64,000 bases of DNA from Clitopilus passeckerianus (taxonomy: Eukaryota; Basidiomycota; Agaricomycetes; Agaricales; Entolomataceae): positions 124,001 through 188,000 of the forward strand of contig CALYLX010000128.1 in the NCBI GenBank assembly GCA_944990035.1, in the 5' to 3' direction. Within the stretch, counting starts at the first letter, position 1. Every line of letters begins with the position of its first letter. Made by a program: the position numbers and the translations under genes. This document shows positions 1 through 12,235 of this stretch, piece by piece. Under the pieces are notes generated by a model. That model saw only the letters and a program-made list of their open reading frames with translations. It did no database searches and was not told the DNA's origin.

Positions 1-3000
1 ACTCAGGAGCAAACCGTTTTGCGGCGAATAGATTTCCCAACCGACCTTGAAGGCTTTCCCCTGACTAGAAATTCCGGATTGCCAGGCTCCTACCCAGGAT
101 GCGAGTAACTTTCGAAACTATGCCTCAACGAATCCTTCGCACCTGGAAGGGTCGACATGCGGTATCCCTAGAACTTTGAGACCTTCCCGGCGGCATGCCT
201 TGACCTGGCACCACTAGTCTAACGTCGATACGTTGCGACGCAGTTGCATGCTGCACTATTCGCTCACCACACATTCGCGATCATCTCTCCCGCACGAACA
301 GTTTACGAAAGTTTCATCAAGATACGGATCGCCCGGTTGTGGATTGACAGGCACCTTCCTATGGAGGCTAGTCTCAACGCTCGGGCGTCAAAGTCATACC
401 GGGAGTCATACTTACGCGATGGCGTCAGAAATGAACGCATCTCGTAACGTCTATTATTGGCCGTAAGGAGGATCCTGTCCCGCCTCGCTAGGAGAACGGG
501 GACTCGGGGGACACGTGGGGACATACACTAACGATGGTGCTGGTTTCATCCTGTTCGGATAGCATTTTTCAGGCTTGTGATAACCACGAGAGTTTTCTCA
601 GAACACCTGTAACGACCATTTCTCTTTCCCGATTTCCTGGCAGACTTTTGCATCTCTGGTTTACTTCTTGTTGAGCTCCTTTCACATTAGCACCCCATCA
701 CGCTCGCCGACCATCGGAGGATAATGGATCTAGCACAAACCCACGTTCTTCGGCCTTCGGTGATCATTTGTACTTCTCCCCAACTCGATTCAGAATCACT
801 GCTCCAGAAAAAATGTAACCTTGAAGCTCCTTTATCGACCCCCAAGAAAATAGATCCGGAGGTTCAGGAAGGCATTCATATCTTATCGGCGATGGTGAGA
901 TTATCAGCCCCTTCCTTCTTCGTATGCTCATCGAGGGAAGCAGCGAACAATGTGACTGGTCAAAGAAGAAGTCTTCTTCCGGGGTTCGATCGTCGACTCG
1001 GAACCCTTTCGGTGCTTTGAGCACTGCCAGTACACCGGGACGCCATCCTGCATCTTTCAATAGCCTGACGAGCCCTCTTTACTCACCGCCCTGAGAATCC
1101 TCAGAACTTGTTTATGGACGTAATCTGGCAGTGCGTCACCACGACCTGTCGGCAGGTAAGTAGGTCACTGATCAACTCTCGATACTGTATATCCCAGTCA
1201 ACTCAGAAAGCTACATCCGACACTCAACCAGGTAAGCACGATCGTGTGATTCTGCCGCAGGGGCCCGCCGGCCAGACTGGCCTCTATTGCCTTGCTTCCG
1301 ACCTCGGATTGCGGAGTGGCACGACCACGACCTTGCTTCACATGACACGCAAGGGTACACTGGTCTGGTGCACTACCGCGTCGTCGGTATATTAACTTAA
1401 CTTCGATCAGAAACTCAGAAACCTTACCTGTTACTCACTTCGATGCCACTTCGGCATCTCGCTCGTGCACTGGGAGTAGAGGCCATACGGTTATAATCAA
1501 TCAGATAACCTTTTTTCCGATCTGGCCTTACCTCACCGCGATCTCGAGCACATTCCCTACACGGTGTAGACCCGCATCCCGCTGTCTTGTCACATTGTCT
1601 TTCCGTACAGAGGGCTTGGACGTGCTCAGTACATTTCCCTAATCTGCCTCTGTTAACCAAGATGCCAGTGATTGCTTGATCACTAGGACGTCCTACTTGG
1701 GGGTTCCACCACAGTCTCGGACCTGTGCACTTGGCTACTTGGCTAACACACCTGCATTTGGACCCAAATCCCCTCTCCCTCTGGCTCTTCTGCTCTACCC
1801 TCCCTTTCCAATTAGCGGCACACGACCACATCGTCCACCTGTCATTACGATACCTCGCCATTCAATACACCTACATCTTCACCGCTATCAACGCAGCGCA
1901 TCATACATCAGTACTTCAATCTCAATCTCAATACAATACAGTCAAGCCATGCCATCATACCATCCTTTCCTACTCATTCACCTCCCGGCAACATTCGCGG
2001 CAGCAAGTAGTGGAGATAGACTGGCTGGTGGCTGAAAAGGATTTGCGTTCGTTCGTACGGTGACTTTGTCCGCCTGGGAGCCTCTGAGAGCTGGCCGAGC
2101 TGATTCCGTCCCGATATCCGTCCGTAGGCTGATGTGGGCTGCCACTATCTGCCAGTCGGTACTCCTGATTTTCTGTAGCGAGTCCCAAGTCGTAACAAGC
2201 GTATCGAGGTACAAGAATGTCAATGCCAGAGAAAATTACAACCCGTCATGAAAGCGTCAGAGTAACTCCTCAACCAAGTACAACACTGCAGACGCCACCT
2301 GCACGTTCCACGCTACGACCACTCGCGTCAAGTGTCGAGGTAGGGACTCAAGTTGGGTTTTGTGGCGCTGGCTTAGCTTCCAAGCCTCTCAATAAAATAA
2401 TCCGCGCCTTGGTATTGTTATCTCGACATGTAGTTTGGGAAGAGAAGCACCGGCATCCAAAGGAATTTCTTCGGTAGCTTAATGTAGTGACTTCAGAACG
2501 TTAACATTGTGCACTGACTTCAAGGGAGAGGTCGTAGATTTTAGACATCTATCTAGTCCCTCAACTAGTAGCCGGTAACATGCTTTACCAATACCTAGCC
2601 TCTCTCGACGAATCCGGCAGCCGTCTCCTCCCATCCCCGAACCCCTCGCACCTTCCGGCCTCCAAAACCTCATGAACGCGGGTATCGACCCTGACTTGAT
2701 ATTACGACTCTTCTGATGCCAGTGGCACACGATGATCCCCCCTGCCACTGACAGATCCCTCCACCATTTTCTCAATGACAGCTTGAGTCATGGTGACATT
2801 GATTGTTATAGTCGAAAACGTCAACCACTGGGTAGTAAATTACCATAATTAATTATGACACTCCTCTGTAACTTGAAGTTGGAGGAGAACCTGCATTTTA
2901 AAACGGTGGGATAGATCCCAAGTGGCCTCATCGGTTAACTACAACATCTGGTGGTACCGCGTGACCTCACCACTGACACTGAGATTTTCTCGCCTAGAAA

Positions 3001-3640
3001 GAGACGAAGCCTCCGATTTGGTTCCGTCTCCATCATTCTTGGATTTTGACCGCCCTTAGATGCCTACACCTCCTCCCTGCAAGTGCTTCACCACGACTGG
3101 AGAGCAAGTACTCTGTTGTCAGTCACACTAGCATCTCAAGTAGCACATCCTGGTCCACCGGAGCACGGAAAGCACGGTACGGCTCTCCACACCCCTCGAA
3201 CCGAGAAATGAGAGCTAAATGAAAAATGAAATTATCAATGAACCTCAATCCGAGATACTCTCCGTATGTTTTCATTGATCTTCCTACCCCTTCGGTGCTT
3301 TCGGGTTCATCTCCTACTCGGAGGCGCAGTTACACTTTCCGTATCACCACCACTGGCACCACCACCACCACTGTACATCTCATGAAATTGGTGTGCATGC
3401 AGGAGTCATGATGCAGATGCATGCCGGCGGACCCAAAACGGCGCTCAAGAGGCCATTCGGAGCAAAACGTGGCACGGACCCCAGGGACTGCGTGCCTTGA
3501 GAAGCAGCGCAGCGTTGAGTGATCAGCCCTGGATCCTGGCTGAGCTAAATTTTGGACCACACTTAAGAGAGGGGGAAGAGAAGAACTGCCTGTAGAGTAA
3601 ACCTGTCAAACTGTCTCTCCTGTACATAATGTCGATTCGG

Positions 3641-3664
3641 ACTAATAATAATAGTAATAATATT
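3641..3664. repeat. Imperfect TAA trinucleotide run
   Basis: An AT-rich imperfect microsatellite built from TAA units with interruptions, upstream of the transcription factor gene. It is visible directly and has no assigned function. Confidence 0.7.
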
Positions 3665-3950
3665 TATGAAATTATTATCCCGGGAATTTGTTTGAAAAAG
3701 AAGCAGTAGCGGTTTTGAGAGGTGGGAGAAGTGTAGCTTCATTGGGTGATAAATTGGATTTTCGATCGGGGATAGTCACGGTATTACAAGCGAGAGTACC
3801 AACTGGACGTTCCACCGTTGACTCGCCCTCGCCCACTCACAACAGCCTTGCTCTGATCGTCCGTCCACTCTTTGCAAACGGAGGGCACGCACGGGCCGAC
3901 GACAGCCACGACGACGACGAGTTGGATTCAGTTGTCCTCAATCATCATCC

Positions 3951-3962
3951 ACACACACACAC
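3951..3962. repeat. AC dinucleotide run
   Basis: About six AC units immediately upstream of an in-context ATG at 3964. It lies in the probable 5' leader of the transcription factor gene. Confidence 0.7.
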
Positions 3963-4079
3963 GATGCCAGAAGACCCAAGCGGCTCCTCTACCCACTCTA
4001 ATGGCGGGCCTGCTGGCCCGTCCTCCTCCTCTGGACGTCCAACGAAGAACCAGCGCAACAACTCTTCAGGAGGAGGGCC

Positions 4080-7000
4080 ATGACGAGTACTGCGGGGACA
4101 GTCAGGCGGACACCGCCATCGCAAGACGGAGCTGGGAACGATGGACGACCGCCGACGAAGAGAGCACGAAAGGCGATAAATTGCGAGCCGTGTCGGAATA
4201 GCAAGCTGAAATGTGATAGGTGAGTGGTGTGGGTGAGCTGGAATGACCCAATAAACTGAACCTGTTCGCAGAAATCGACCATGTTCAAGTTGTGTTCTCC
4301 GAGGTTCGTTTGTTTGTTTTTTCGGTTAATGAAGCAAAGTAGCAAACGTCATTGTTCTAGGCACTTCAGCACTTTGTTATCAGGATGGCCGAGGGTTTGA
4401 CGAGTCTGCATCCCGCGGAGATGATCTCCAGTTGGGTGTCTTCGCTTCTTCTCTTTCCCGATTCTAATTCAAATCTCAGATACGCTCGAATTGACCCAGC
4501 TCAAGAAATCTCACGTCTCCGTCACTCCATCAACCTGCTCGAGGCCTATATTTTTCCAGCCTCACGCCAACAACTCGCCAAAAAGGCAGCAGAAGTCGTG
4601 CCTAAAAAGGAGGATATCGAACTAGATGTGAACAGCAAACCAGCGACGCATCATACTGGTTCAGCTAACAACGTGAGCGCTGCACCTGGTGTGCTCGGTT
4701 CGAAACAAAGTGGAGGCAATCTCTATGCTGGTTCGACTTCTTTGCTCAACTTGCTCGCTACTCCCAATTCGGAAGAAGAAGAATCGAGAACACAGACTGA
4801 AGAGTACTCGACGTCAGAATATGACAGTGATCTCCTCGCTCTGCTGCCTCCGTTGCAGACAATCGACGAATTGATCACGTTTTATTTTGAATTCTGTAAT
4901 TGGATATACCGCCATGTTAACCAACCTGCTTTCATCAAGGCATGGCAGAGATTCAAAGACGGGACTACCTCAGATCGAATCACGCTCGCTACTGCTTGTG
5001 TCACGATGGCTGTCGCAACACACTACCTCCCCCCTACCCACCACCTCTTCCAGTCCATACCAGAAACACAAGAAGAAATCGGACTAAAGTTCTACGACAT
5101 CTCCACCACCGCCCTCCAACGCAGACTCCAGGAAACAAAAACATACTCCATGGAACTCGTCGAACTCTACCTCATTCGCGCAATGTACCAAACCCTCCTC
5201 AAATCCAACTCGGAAGAGATCTGGCACATCCGAGGCGAGCTCTTCACCATCGCAACAGCCATGGGTCTGCACCGCGACCCGTCAAAGTGGAAAATGCAGC
5301 GAGATGTCGCAGAACGTAGGCGCTGGGCGTGGTGGCACATCATTCTCCTCGAACGCTGGCAAGCCTTCCTCCTCGGCCGGCCGCTCACTATTGCATCGCA
5401 CCACTTTGACACGCAACTCCCAAGCTACTGTGATCCCAACTTGGACAAAACGGGTCGTCTGTACCTCCCCAACATCGCCCTCTTCCGCCTGGCGTACATC
5501 CTCGGTGACATCATGGACGACGCTGTTTCCGTGCGCCCAGTCCCATACGAATCTGTCATGGCCAACGACCGTGCTCTACTCCGGTGGATGGAAGAGCTCC
5601 CGCACGAACTCGACCTTGACGAGTACAAGATCGCACGGAGCCTCGCCAGCACGGACATCGCCCAACTCAGATTCGGTGTCCAGAGCGTGATCATACGTAC
5701 ATCGTACTACCACATCCGATTCACCCTCCACCGACCGTACGCCTCAAAAGCAAGCGCCATACCCGCATCCATCTCCTCCTCCCATCCATCCTCCTCGTCC
5801 TCCTCCAACCCAGGATCACCAACAAAGTCAACATCAAAGGACGACCCATCCCACTACCTCCCCTCCCTCTCCATCGCTGTCTCCTCCGCCGAAAAACTAA
5901 TAACAATGGTCGACCAATCCCGCCCCGACTTCCTCGCCTCCTCCACCCTCGCCGTCCCGGGGCACATGAACTGGGGGCCATGGCACTCCTTCAGCGCGGC
6001 CATGTTCTTCTCCTTCCAGCTCATCGCGAACCCGGACCAGCCGGGTGCGGGGCTGTTTAGAGCTTGCATAAGAAAGGCGATTGGGGTTTTGGAGGGCGCG
6101 AGGGCGAATGGGGGAGGGGCGGTGGCGGATAAGGGTGTGGATATTTTGGGGGCGCTGGAGCCGCTTTACACGAGTAAGTATTTTACGGGTAAGGAGGTGA
6201 ATGGAGCTGGAGCCGGGGGTGTTAACGGGAAAGAGAAGGAGGAAAGGGTGAAGGTGCGACAGAGGGAGAGGGAGGCGATTATGAATAGGGTGAGGAAGTT
6301 GGCGTTTCCGTATCATGATGCGCATGATCCTAGGCGCTCGACGGATTCGCCGAGTGTGAGAGGGGTGGGGAGTCCTGCGGGGTCGAGTTCGGGGTATATG
6401 CCTCAGCCGCATCAGCAGCAGCAGCAGCAGCAATCGCAACAGCATCAGGGGATGAATGGGGGAGGGAGCTCTGTGAGTCCGCATATGGGGAGTATACAGG
6501 CGTATGAGAATACGACCCCGGCGGGGTTGAGGACGCAGGCGGCGTATAATAATAGCAACAACAGCAGCGGAAGTGGCGCGTTGCAGAGTCCGACGCCGCA
6601 GGGGATGATGATGCAAGGCCACGGGCATGGACATCATACGGTCAATTCCTCCCCCATCCAACCATCTTCGTCATCTGGGTACCATCACCAGCACCCGCAC
6701 CATTCGAATTCGAACACGTCGTATGGGAACACCTTGCCTCCGTTACCGATGCACCAACCACCTCCTCAACATCACCACTCACAGCAGCATCACGTAGGCC
6801 AACATTCGCAGCAACAACACCACCCCGGCGCTGGACCCTCGCACCACCACATCCCACACCACCACGCCACGCTCTCCTCCTACCCTCCCTCCTCCTCTCA
6901 TACCCCAACCCAGTCTCACTCTTCGCACTCCTCCTTCCCCCTCGGCGTCCCCTCAACTGCATCGAACTACGGGCCCATCGGCAGTCTAGGTATGAACATT

Positions 7001-7135
7001 AGCACAGGCGCAGGCGCCGGCGGAGTGGGAGGCCCAGCAAACCCCGTGGATGAGATGTGGGGTGCTGCTGTTGGGTTTGGGCAGGTCGAGTGGAGTGCGT
7101 TTGAGGGTGCTGCTGGGAGGTTGGGAGGTGGGTAG
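4080..7135 (+). CDS. Zn2Cys6 fungal transcription factor with fungal-specific TF domain
   Basis: Nuclear DNA-binding regulator. Starting at the ATG at 4080, the first two exons and the start of the third encode a complete binuclear zinc cluster: Cys35-x2-Cys38-x6-Cys-x5-Cys-x2-Cys-x8-Cys, with basic residues before it. Exon ends are 4219|4272, 4303|4361, then a third junction near 4434-4480. After it a long frame (open from 4385) carries a leucine-rich linker (about LRHSINLLEAYIF), the PF04082-type middle homology region with a WWHIILLERW-like stretch, and a long C-terminal tail rich in Gln, His, Ser and Gly, including a CAG run. The frame carrying the last zinc Cys and the frame of the long exon do not join with a canonical intron as read; one extra G in the run at 4434-4436 makes GTGTCT...CTCAG fit. 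An upstream ATG at 3964 could be the true start if the G run at 4075-4077 is also one short. Target genes are unknown. Confidence 0.88.
6411..6433 (+). repeat. CAG run encoding poly-glutamine
   Basis: A CAG/CAA run in the C-terminal tail of the zinc-cluster factor encodes consecutive glutamines. Such tracts are common in fungal activation domains and may vary in length between strains. Confidence 0.8.
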
Positions 7136-7582
7136 GGTGTTCTGCCTACTGCGTACTTGGCGTGGTTTTTTTTTACTTTCTCTTTTTATCGCTTTGTCTC
7201 CAACTTCATCGTATCGTTCTCATGGCAGCTTTTTGGGATCTCACTTACATACTGATTCTTCCCTCTCTTCACCTGTATATCCTCTCGTGCTGGTCGTATT
7301 TGCTTTTGCTTGCTTTCTTGTAGCCATATACATGTCATAGTCATGATCCTCTCCTCGTTATCCATAGCTCTTTTTGTACCCTGATTATCTAGAGAATTTT
7401 ATCACTGCTCAACTCAAAAAGACTGCTGCAACCAATGATTCTTACGCGCTGTAAGCTCCGAGGAAACATCGGCATAGATTCTACGTTATTGGACTAAGGA
7501 CAGCAAAACAAATTGTTTCGACAAATTTATCAAACATATCACTGTCCGTGTATTTCTTCCGCCCATCAGACACACCCCGGGA
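7136..7582. other. Convergent intergenic region
   Basis: This region separates the 3' ends of the transcription factor (+) and the nucleoporin gene (-). It is T-rich on the plus strand just after the stop at 7135, as expected for a 3' UTR. No gene seen. Confidence 0.6.
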
Positions 7583-10500
7583 TCACGCAAACTGACTCAA
7601 CTTCTGCATCCTCTTCACATGGCTCGTCATCTCTAATCTGAGCGCGGAGAGTCCGGGAAGGGCCACAGCTGCCTCTTGAGCCTGCGCAGCAGCCAGAACC
7701 TGATCGATCAGCGTATACGGCAACCACGTCGAGCAAGCATTCCTAGGAGCCTCCCGTGCGAGCTGGGCTTGATTCTGTTGCATGGTGTGGCGTAATACCA
7801 AGGAAAGAGGGAAAAGGGGGAAGGACATTATCAGAATGAATTCATCGAGATCCGATTTGAAAGGACTGACTTTGCGGATCAGAGACAACGTATGCTCAAT
7901 CGCCTGCTCGATATTATCGTATCGCAGGTTAATGCGGATGAGATACTCGTGGTGGTGTTTCTGCCGCGCCCATAAATCGTTAGCACATCCACACTCAAAA
8001 CCCTCTCGGTGATCCGACGAAGATAGTATGTATACAAACCTCGATTATTTGAATAAGCCAAGGAGGTGGCGTGGATTTCTCAATAGAAAGAATCGTCTCC
8101 AGAACATTTTTGCTGTACTTGTAGTCCGTCTCGGCGTTATCGTGTTGCTGCAACGATTGCCTCAGGAATCGCCATCCCCTGTCAGCTGGGGTTCCCGGCC
8201 AAGAGGACACTTTGTCTGTAAGTAGCCAGTCAGAGGTATCCTCCTGCCTATAAAGATAGTGTGTCAGAGTTTATAGCTGGTTAGGTTTGGAAAGGAGAAT
8301 TACATGACGGCCTCTGGGTTCCGTGATAGCCTCATGCACTGGCGAGTGAGGTGCCCAAATAGGTCCGTCATGTCGACGTCAAGGGCTCGGGCGGTTGACA
8401 TTGCTGAGCTGAACCGGTTCGCTTGAGCCAGTCGAAGAATGATAAGAGCTGGTGGTAGGAGAAATTCTGGAAACAAATTCCGAGTCAGCAAAGGCCTGCC
8501 AGGTACATGATCCCAGAGACGGACCAGGTGAAGAAAGCAACTGGGGATCCCTATTGATCATGTCGATTTGCGCAGAAAGTAATGAACAGTCGTATTGCAT
8601 ATCCTTCAGGTGGATGACCTCTTCCTCTAGCCGTCCTGGGGTATACTTTTCTTCTGGTATATGTTTGGAAATCTTTCGCTTTTTACGGGGCTGTATCATC
8701 ATGAGTCGCGGCTCTGGAGGTTTTCGTTACTGGATACACACCTCATATGGTGCCTCTAGAGATCCTGGCATCAGAATCCAGGCGTTTTTGGGATCCACCA
8801 AAGAGAGGGCATTGATGGCCACGTTGTATGCATCTAGCTGTTCCTTGGCCAAGGCTGAGAACGTCGTTGCGTCCTTGCTAAGATCATGCAACCTTCTCGC
8901 ACGCTGGTACATGGCAAGAGCCGCTAAGGAATGATCTTAATCCAAGATGATGATACAGCCTAGCGGATGTGCTCATACCATTTCTATAGTCTGAACGTCT
9001 GGTGAACCAGGTATAAAGGACTTGGGAATATGGCGGCATCACCAAGGGATCAGCATTCCTTGCCTTGAATGCAAGTGCAGCCTCCACTTCGTCTGCTTGG
9101 CCAGCGAAGTCTAATGACATCAGAGCATTGACAGCATTATCTTCACACATGCGATACACTAGGGGACCGATGCAGTCCTTTTTTCTGAGTTAATAATCAG
9201 TAACAGACATAAGTGGTTCTGCATGACAGAAACATACACAGGATCATATGGGGTCGTCATCAACGCTGAATATGCATCCTCAAAGAAACCGAGTTCTGTG
9301 AAGCCTTGAATGATCGACATCCAGACATCCGAGATATCGTCGTCATGGGGTGCAACGGATATCGCTTGCTGGGCAAACTTCACTTCATGATAAACCAATG
9401 AAGCTGCTTTGAAGAGCTGAGATGCATGCATGTAGAAGGCGAATTGGGAGTCAATAAGTTCGGTTGCTGGGAGAATCAAGCCCAGTGTCTCGCGATCTTC
9501 GGCTCTCAAGGAGTATTCATCGCCTATGAGGGTCAAGAAGGATTAGAAAAAATAGTTACGAGGAAAGATCGGGTATTAGCTTACTGAAAATACCGGCCAA
9601 CTTTTCTAGTAGGAGAGCAGCATCTTCAGGTCGTCCAAGCGCGATCCACACACGAGCCAGGACATATGATGCGCCTGCCGTCCTTGGGAGGTAAGAAAGA
9701 AGTTCCCTGGCAGTTTCGTTGATTCCGAGGGATCGAAGTCTTTCGCAGAACTGTACCTCATATTTGGTAGCATGAGCAGGAGAAACAGACTGCAATAAAC
9801 CTGTAGTATCCAAGAAGCGGTGTGCGGCTCCCGGAAGCCCTGGCGTGTCTCCCACTTGGAGAAGGTGGTAGATGAGGGAGAAAGTTGGTGTGAGGTATGC
9901 TCGAGACGCTGACACGTCCATGTTTCGCAAGCGGGCCGCAACGTCGTCTGAATTGGTATCATTTGGCGTTCGAATAACTGCTCCTATAGGCTGCCTCGTT
10001 ACGAGCCTAAGCATTGCTGTGCCACGATAGACTGCAAAAATCTCGGCAACCAACGATGGATCCCATTCCGAAATGTCGTCGGCAAGGAAGAAAAGTAGGA
10101 TGACAAGGGAAAACGCAAGCTCATATCGAGCTTCAACACTCTTGATGATGTATGCTTCTGTTAACGCACGAGACCATTCCGATTGGCTGGGCGGGAGGAG
10201 AAGTTCGACTTCCTCTTCCTCTTGCTTGACATCGTCCATATCAAATCCACCAACAACATCCAGCATGGTCCGAGTTGCGGTATCAAGATCTTCAACACTC
10301 TGCAGGCGCCCAATCATCCATGATCCAAAGGCTTCATCGATTTGCTCCTTGAACCTTAAACGACGAGCTTGGTCCTGGAGAATATCGGGGAGGGAGAAAG
10401 CGACTTCTTGGGCCAATATTTCGGCCAGGCGCGTTTCCATGGTTAGGACGACTTGGGGGCCTAACTTTGCGCGCAACGTCCACAGCATCGACAGCAACTG

Positions 10501-12235
10501 GTACTGTGAATCCATGGAAGAATTTGGAACCGAAAGCCGGTCAACTAGGAGAAGTGGGAGGTCTTCTTTCACAACGGAACCAACCCTTTCCCTCTCGACC
10601 ACGAGGATGAACCCCCCTTGGGCACCCAGGGACAGTGGCCGACGTGCGCTCCTTTCAACTTCGCGACACCGCGCTATGAAGCCCTCCCAGTCTCGACGCA
10701 GGGCATTCCAGTAGTTCGCATATTGATAAGCTCCGGTCTGAGGATCTCGCTGGAGGTTGACTGTACAACCGACGACAGCGACGATCTGTTCGCCAATGGT
10801 ATTGTAGGAGGCAGATAATTGCGGCGGTCTTGGGCCGGGCAATGCCAGGCATGCATCCACATACTGGTCGATGGCGGTACGGAGGGTGAGCGCTGAGAAC
10901 ATCCCAGGGCGCATAATGGCTTCGAAGAATTTATCGGTCAATGCTCCAGGAGCCAGAAGGTGCTCTTCCAGGTACGCAGGGGTGAGTTCAGGCTCAGGCG
11001 CATATCGGTAGGTTAGCCATTCGCTAGGGTGGAATTGGCCCGAATAAAGTGACTGGGAGTTGGATAGGTCGAGAGACGTTTTCTCCACAAAGGATTGGCC
11101 TTGCTTGTCCCACAAGGTCACCAAATGATCGTCAAAAACGATGAAGTCCTGCAGGTGGCAGTGAACTGTGCGCTCAGAGGCCTCGATAACGCCTATTTCA
11201 TTGAGATGATCTACATTGGAAGCAAGAAGGTGGAACGTGCCACCAGACCCTGGAAGTGATACTGTCGGGATAAATGCAAGGACAAAGGTGGTTGATTCTC
11301 CGTGGGAAGGTACGGTGAAGACCCGGAGGAGGGATTGGGGAGTAGGTTCGAGCAATAGATGAGGCTTGGGGCCATTGCTGGGGGAAGGACTAGGGTCTCT
11401 ACCATATACCAGCGTTTTCGAAGCCACGCAGCCCACTTTGGCCTTCCACAACCTCAAAGTTCGGTCTCGGGACAGAGTCCAAACATGACCAACATCTGTC
11501 GGCCACGGCCGACTCGTGATAGATATAGTGTCTGCACCTGCAGCATTTCCAGCGGAAAGAGTAGGGAGGAAGGAGGTCAATGAGGAAAGGAATGATCCAT
11601 GCTGGAAGAAACTCTCGTTCCAAGATTCTGTACCGGAGATATGAGCGGGCAGAGTATTGGGAATCAGATTCTCACTCACCATCAGCACCTTGTTCATAGT
11701 TGCTCTCCAACCTAAGTATCGACCCATTTGGCAGACCCAGTACGATGTCATGGTACGCGTGCGCGTGAACCAAGCAATTTGAGGTGCCAGGAACAGTTTT
11801 AATGGCGTGTTCAGTGGGCCATATGTTCGGAATGTGGTCATTCCAAAGCGAAAGGCTGGGTCCGATTGGGATGACGACACGGTAGAGGGAACCCGTGTCT
11901 GTAACGGCTAATAGATGTACTTCGCTCGACTCGACGACGAATATGGCCGGAGAAGGGAGAACTGGGCTTGGGAAAACAAATCGAACTGGCAGAACTTCAG
12001 TCGATAGTGACACAAGCTCTACGATGAGGCCGTTGTGCAGCACTCGAAGAAGGATAGTCCCAGTAGCTGTATCGTTCAAAATAGACGAATAAATTGCATG
12101 CTCGGACGGTGGATCTGAGTCGTTGGGTGCTTGGGGCAATGGTACGTCTTGACGCGATGTTTGCAACGGTATTGAAGTCGTTTGAACCGGGAAAAGAGAT
12201 GAAAGCTGGGTAGCGACTATGACCCCGCCTTCCAT
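7583..12235 (-). CDS. NUP120: Nucleoporin Nup120/Nup160 (Y-complex scaffold)
   Basis: Structural subunit of the Y-shaped (Nup84/Nup107-160) complex at the nuclear pore, needed for pore assembly and mRNA export. Ten exons, reading down the minus strand: 12235-11680, 11627-9585, 9523-9238, 9184-8979, 8923-8742, 8690-8525, 8466-8304, 8247-8040, about 7993-7871, 7774-7583. They sum to 1375 codons (1374 aa), right for the family. The N-terminal part is a beta-propeller and includes the family signature around HVWTLSRDRTLRLW. The rest is an alpha-helical solenoid. The last exon has an alanine-rich helix. The start is the first ATG of the long frame and has no in-frame competitor. The exon 8/9 junction is the least certain, with two possible acceptors. 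Identification rests on recognised propeller and solenoid motifs and on length. Confidence 0.88.

Larger units (their letters stand above)
1..3963. other. Long stretch with no supported gene
   Basis: I see no open frame on either strand that resembles a known family or joins into a convincing spliced model. Open frames here are under 150 codons and have no recognisable motifs. The right-hand end holds low-complexity DNA: a CAC-rich run near 3345-3372, an imperfect TAA run near 3641-3664 and an AC dinucleotide run at 3951-3962. The last few hundred bases are probably the promoter and 5' leader of the transcription factor gene that follows. A rapidly evolving or lineage-specific gene cannot be excluded. 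Confidence 0.5.

Noticed and set aside
1424..2063. Overlapping open frames on both strands near 1.4-2.1 kb
   Set aside because: The products are Cys/Arg/Gly-rich or Ser/His-rich without family features or splice support.
5897..6661. Long minus-strand open frame (254 codons) inside the transcription factor gene
   Set aside because: It is antisense to a clear coding region and its Arg/Pro/Leu-rich product has no motif. It is a composition shadow.
10073..10714. Plus-strand open frame of 213 codons within the nucleoporin gene
   Set aside because: It is antisense to the conserved Nup solenoid exon. The product is Ser/Arg-rich without motifs.
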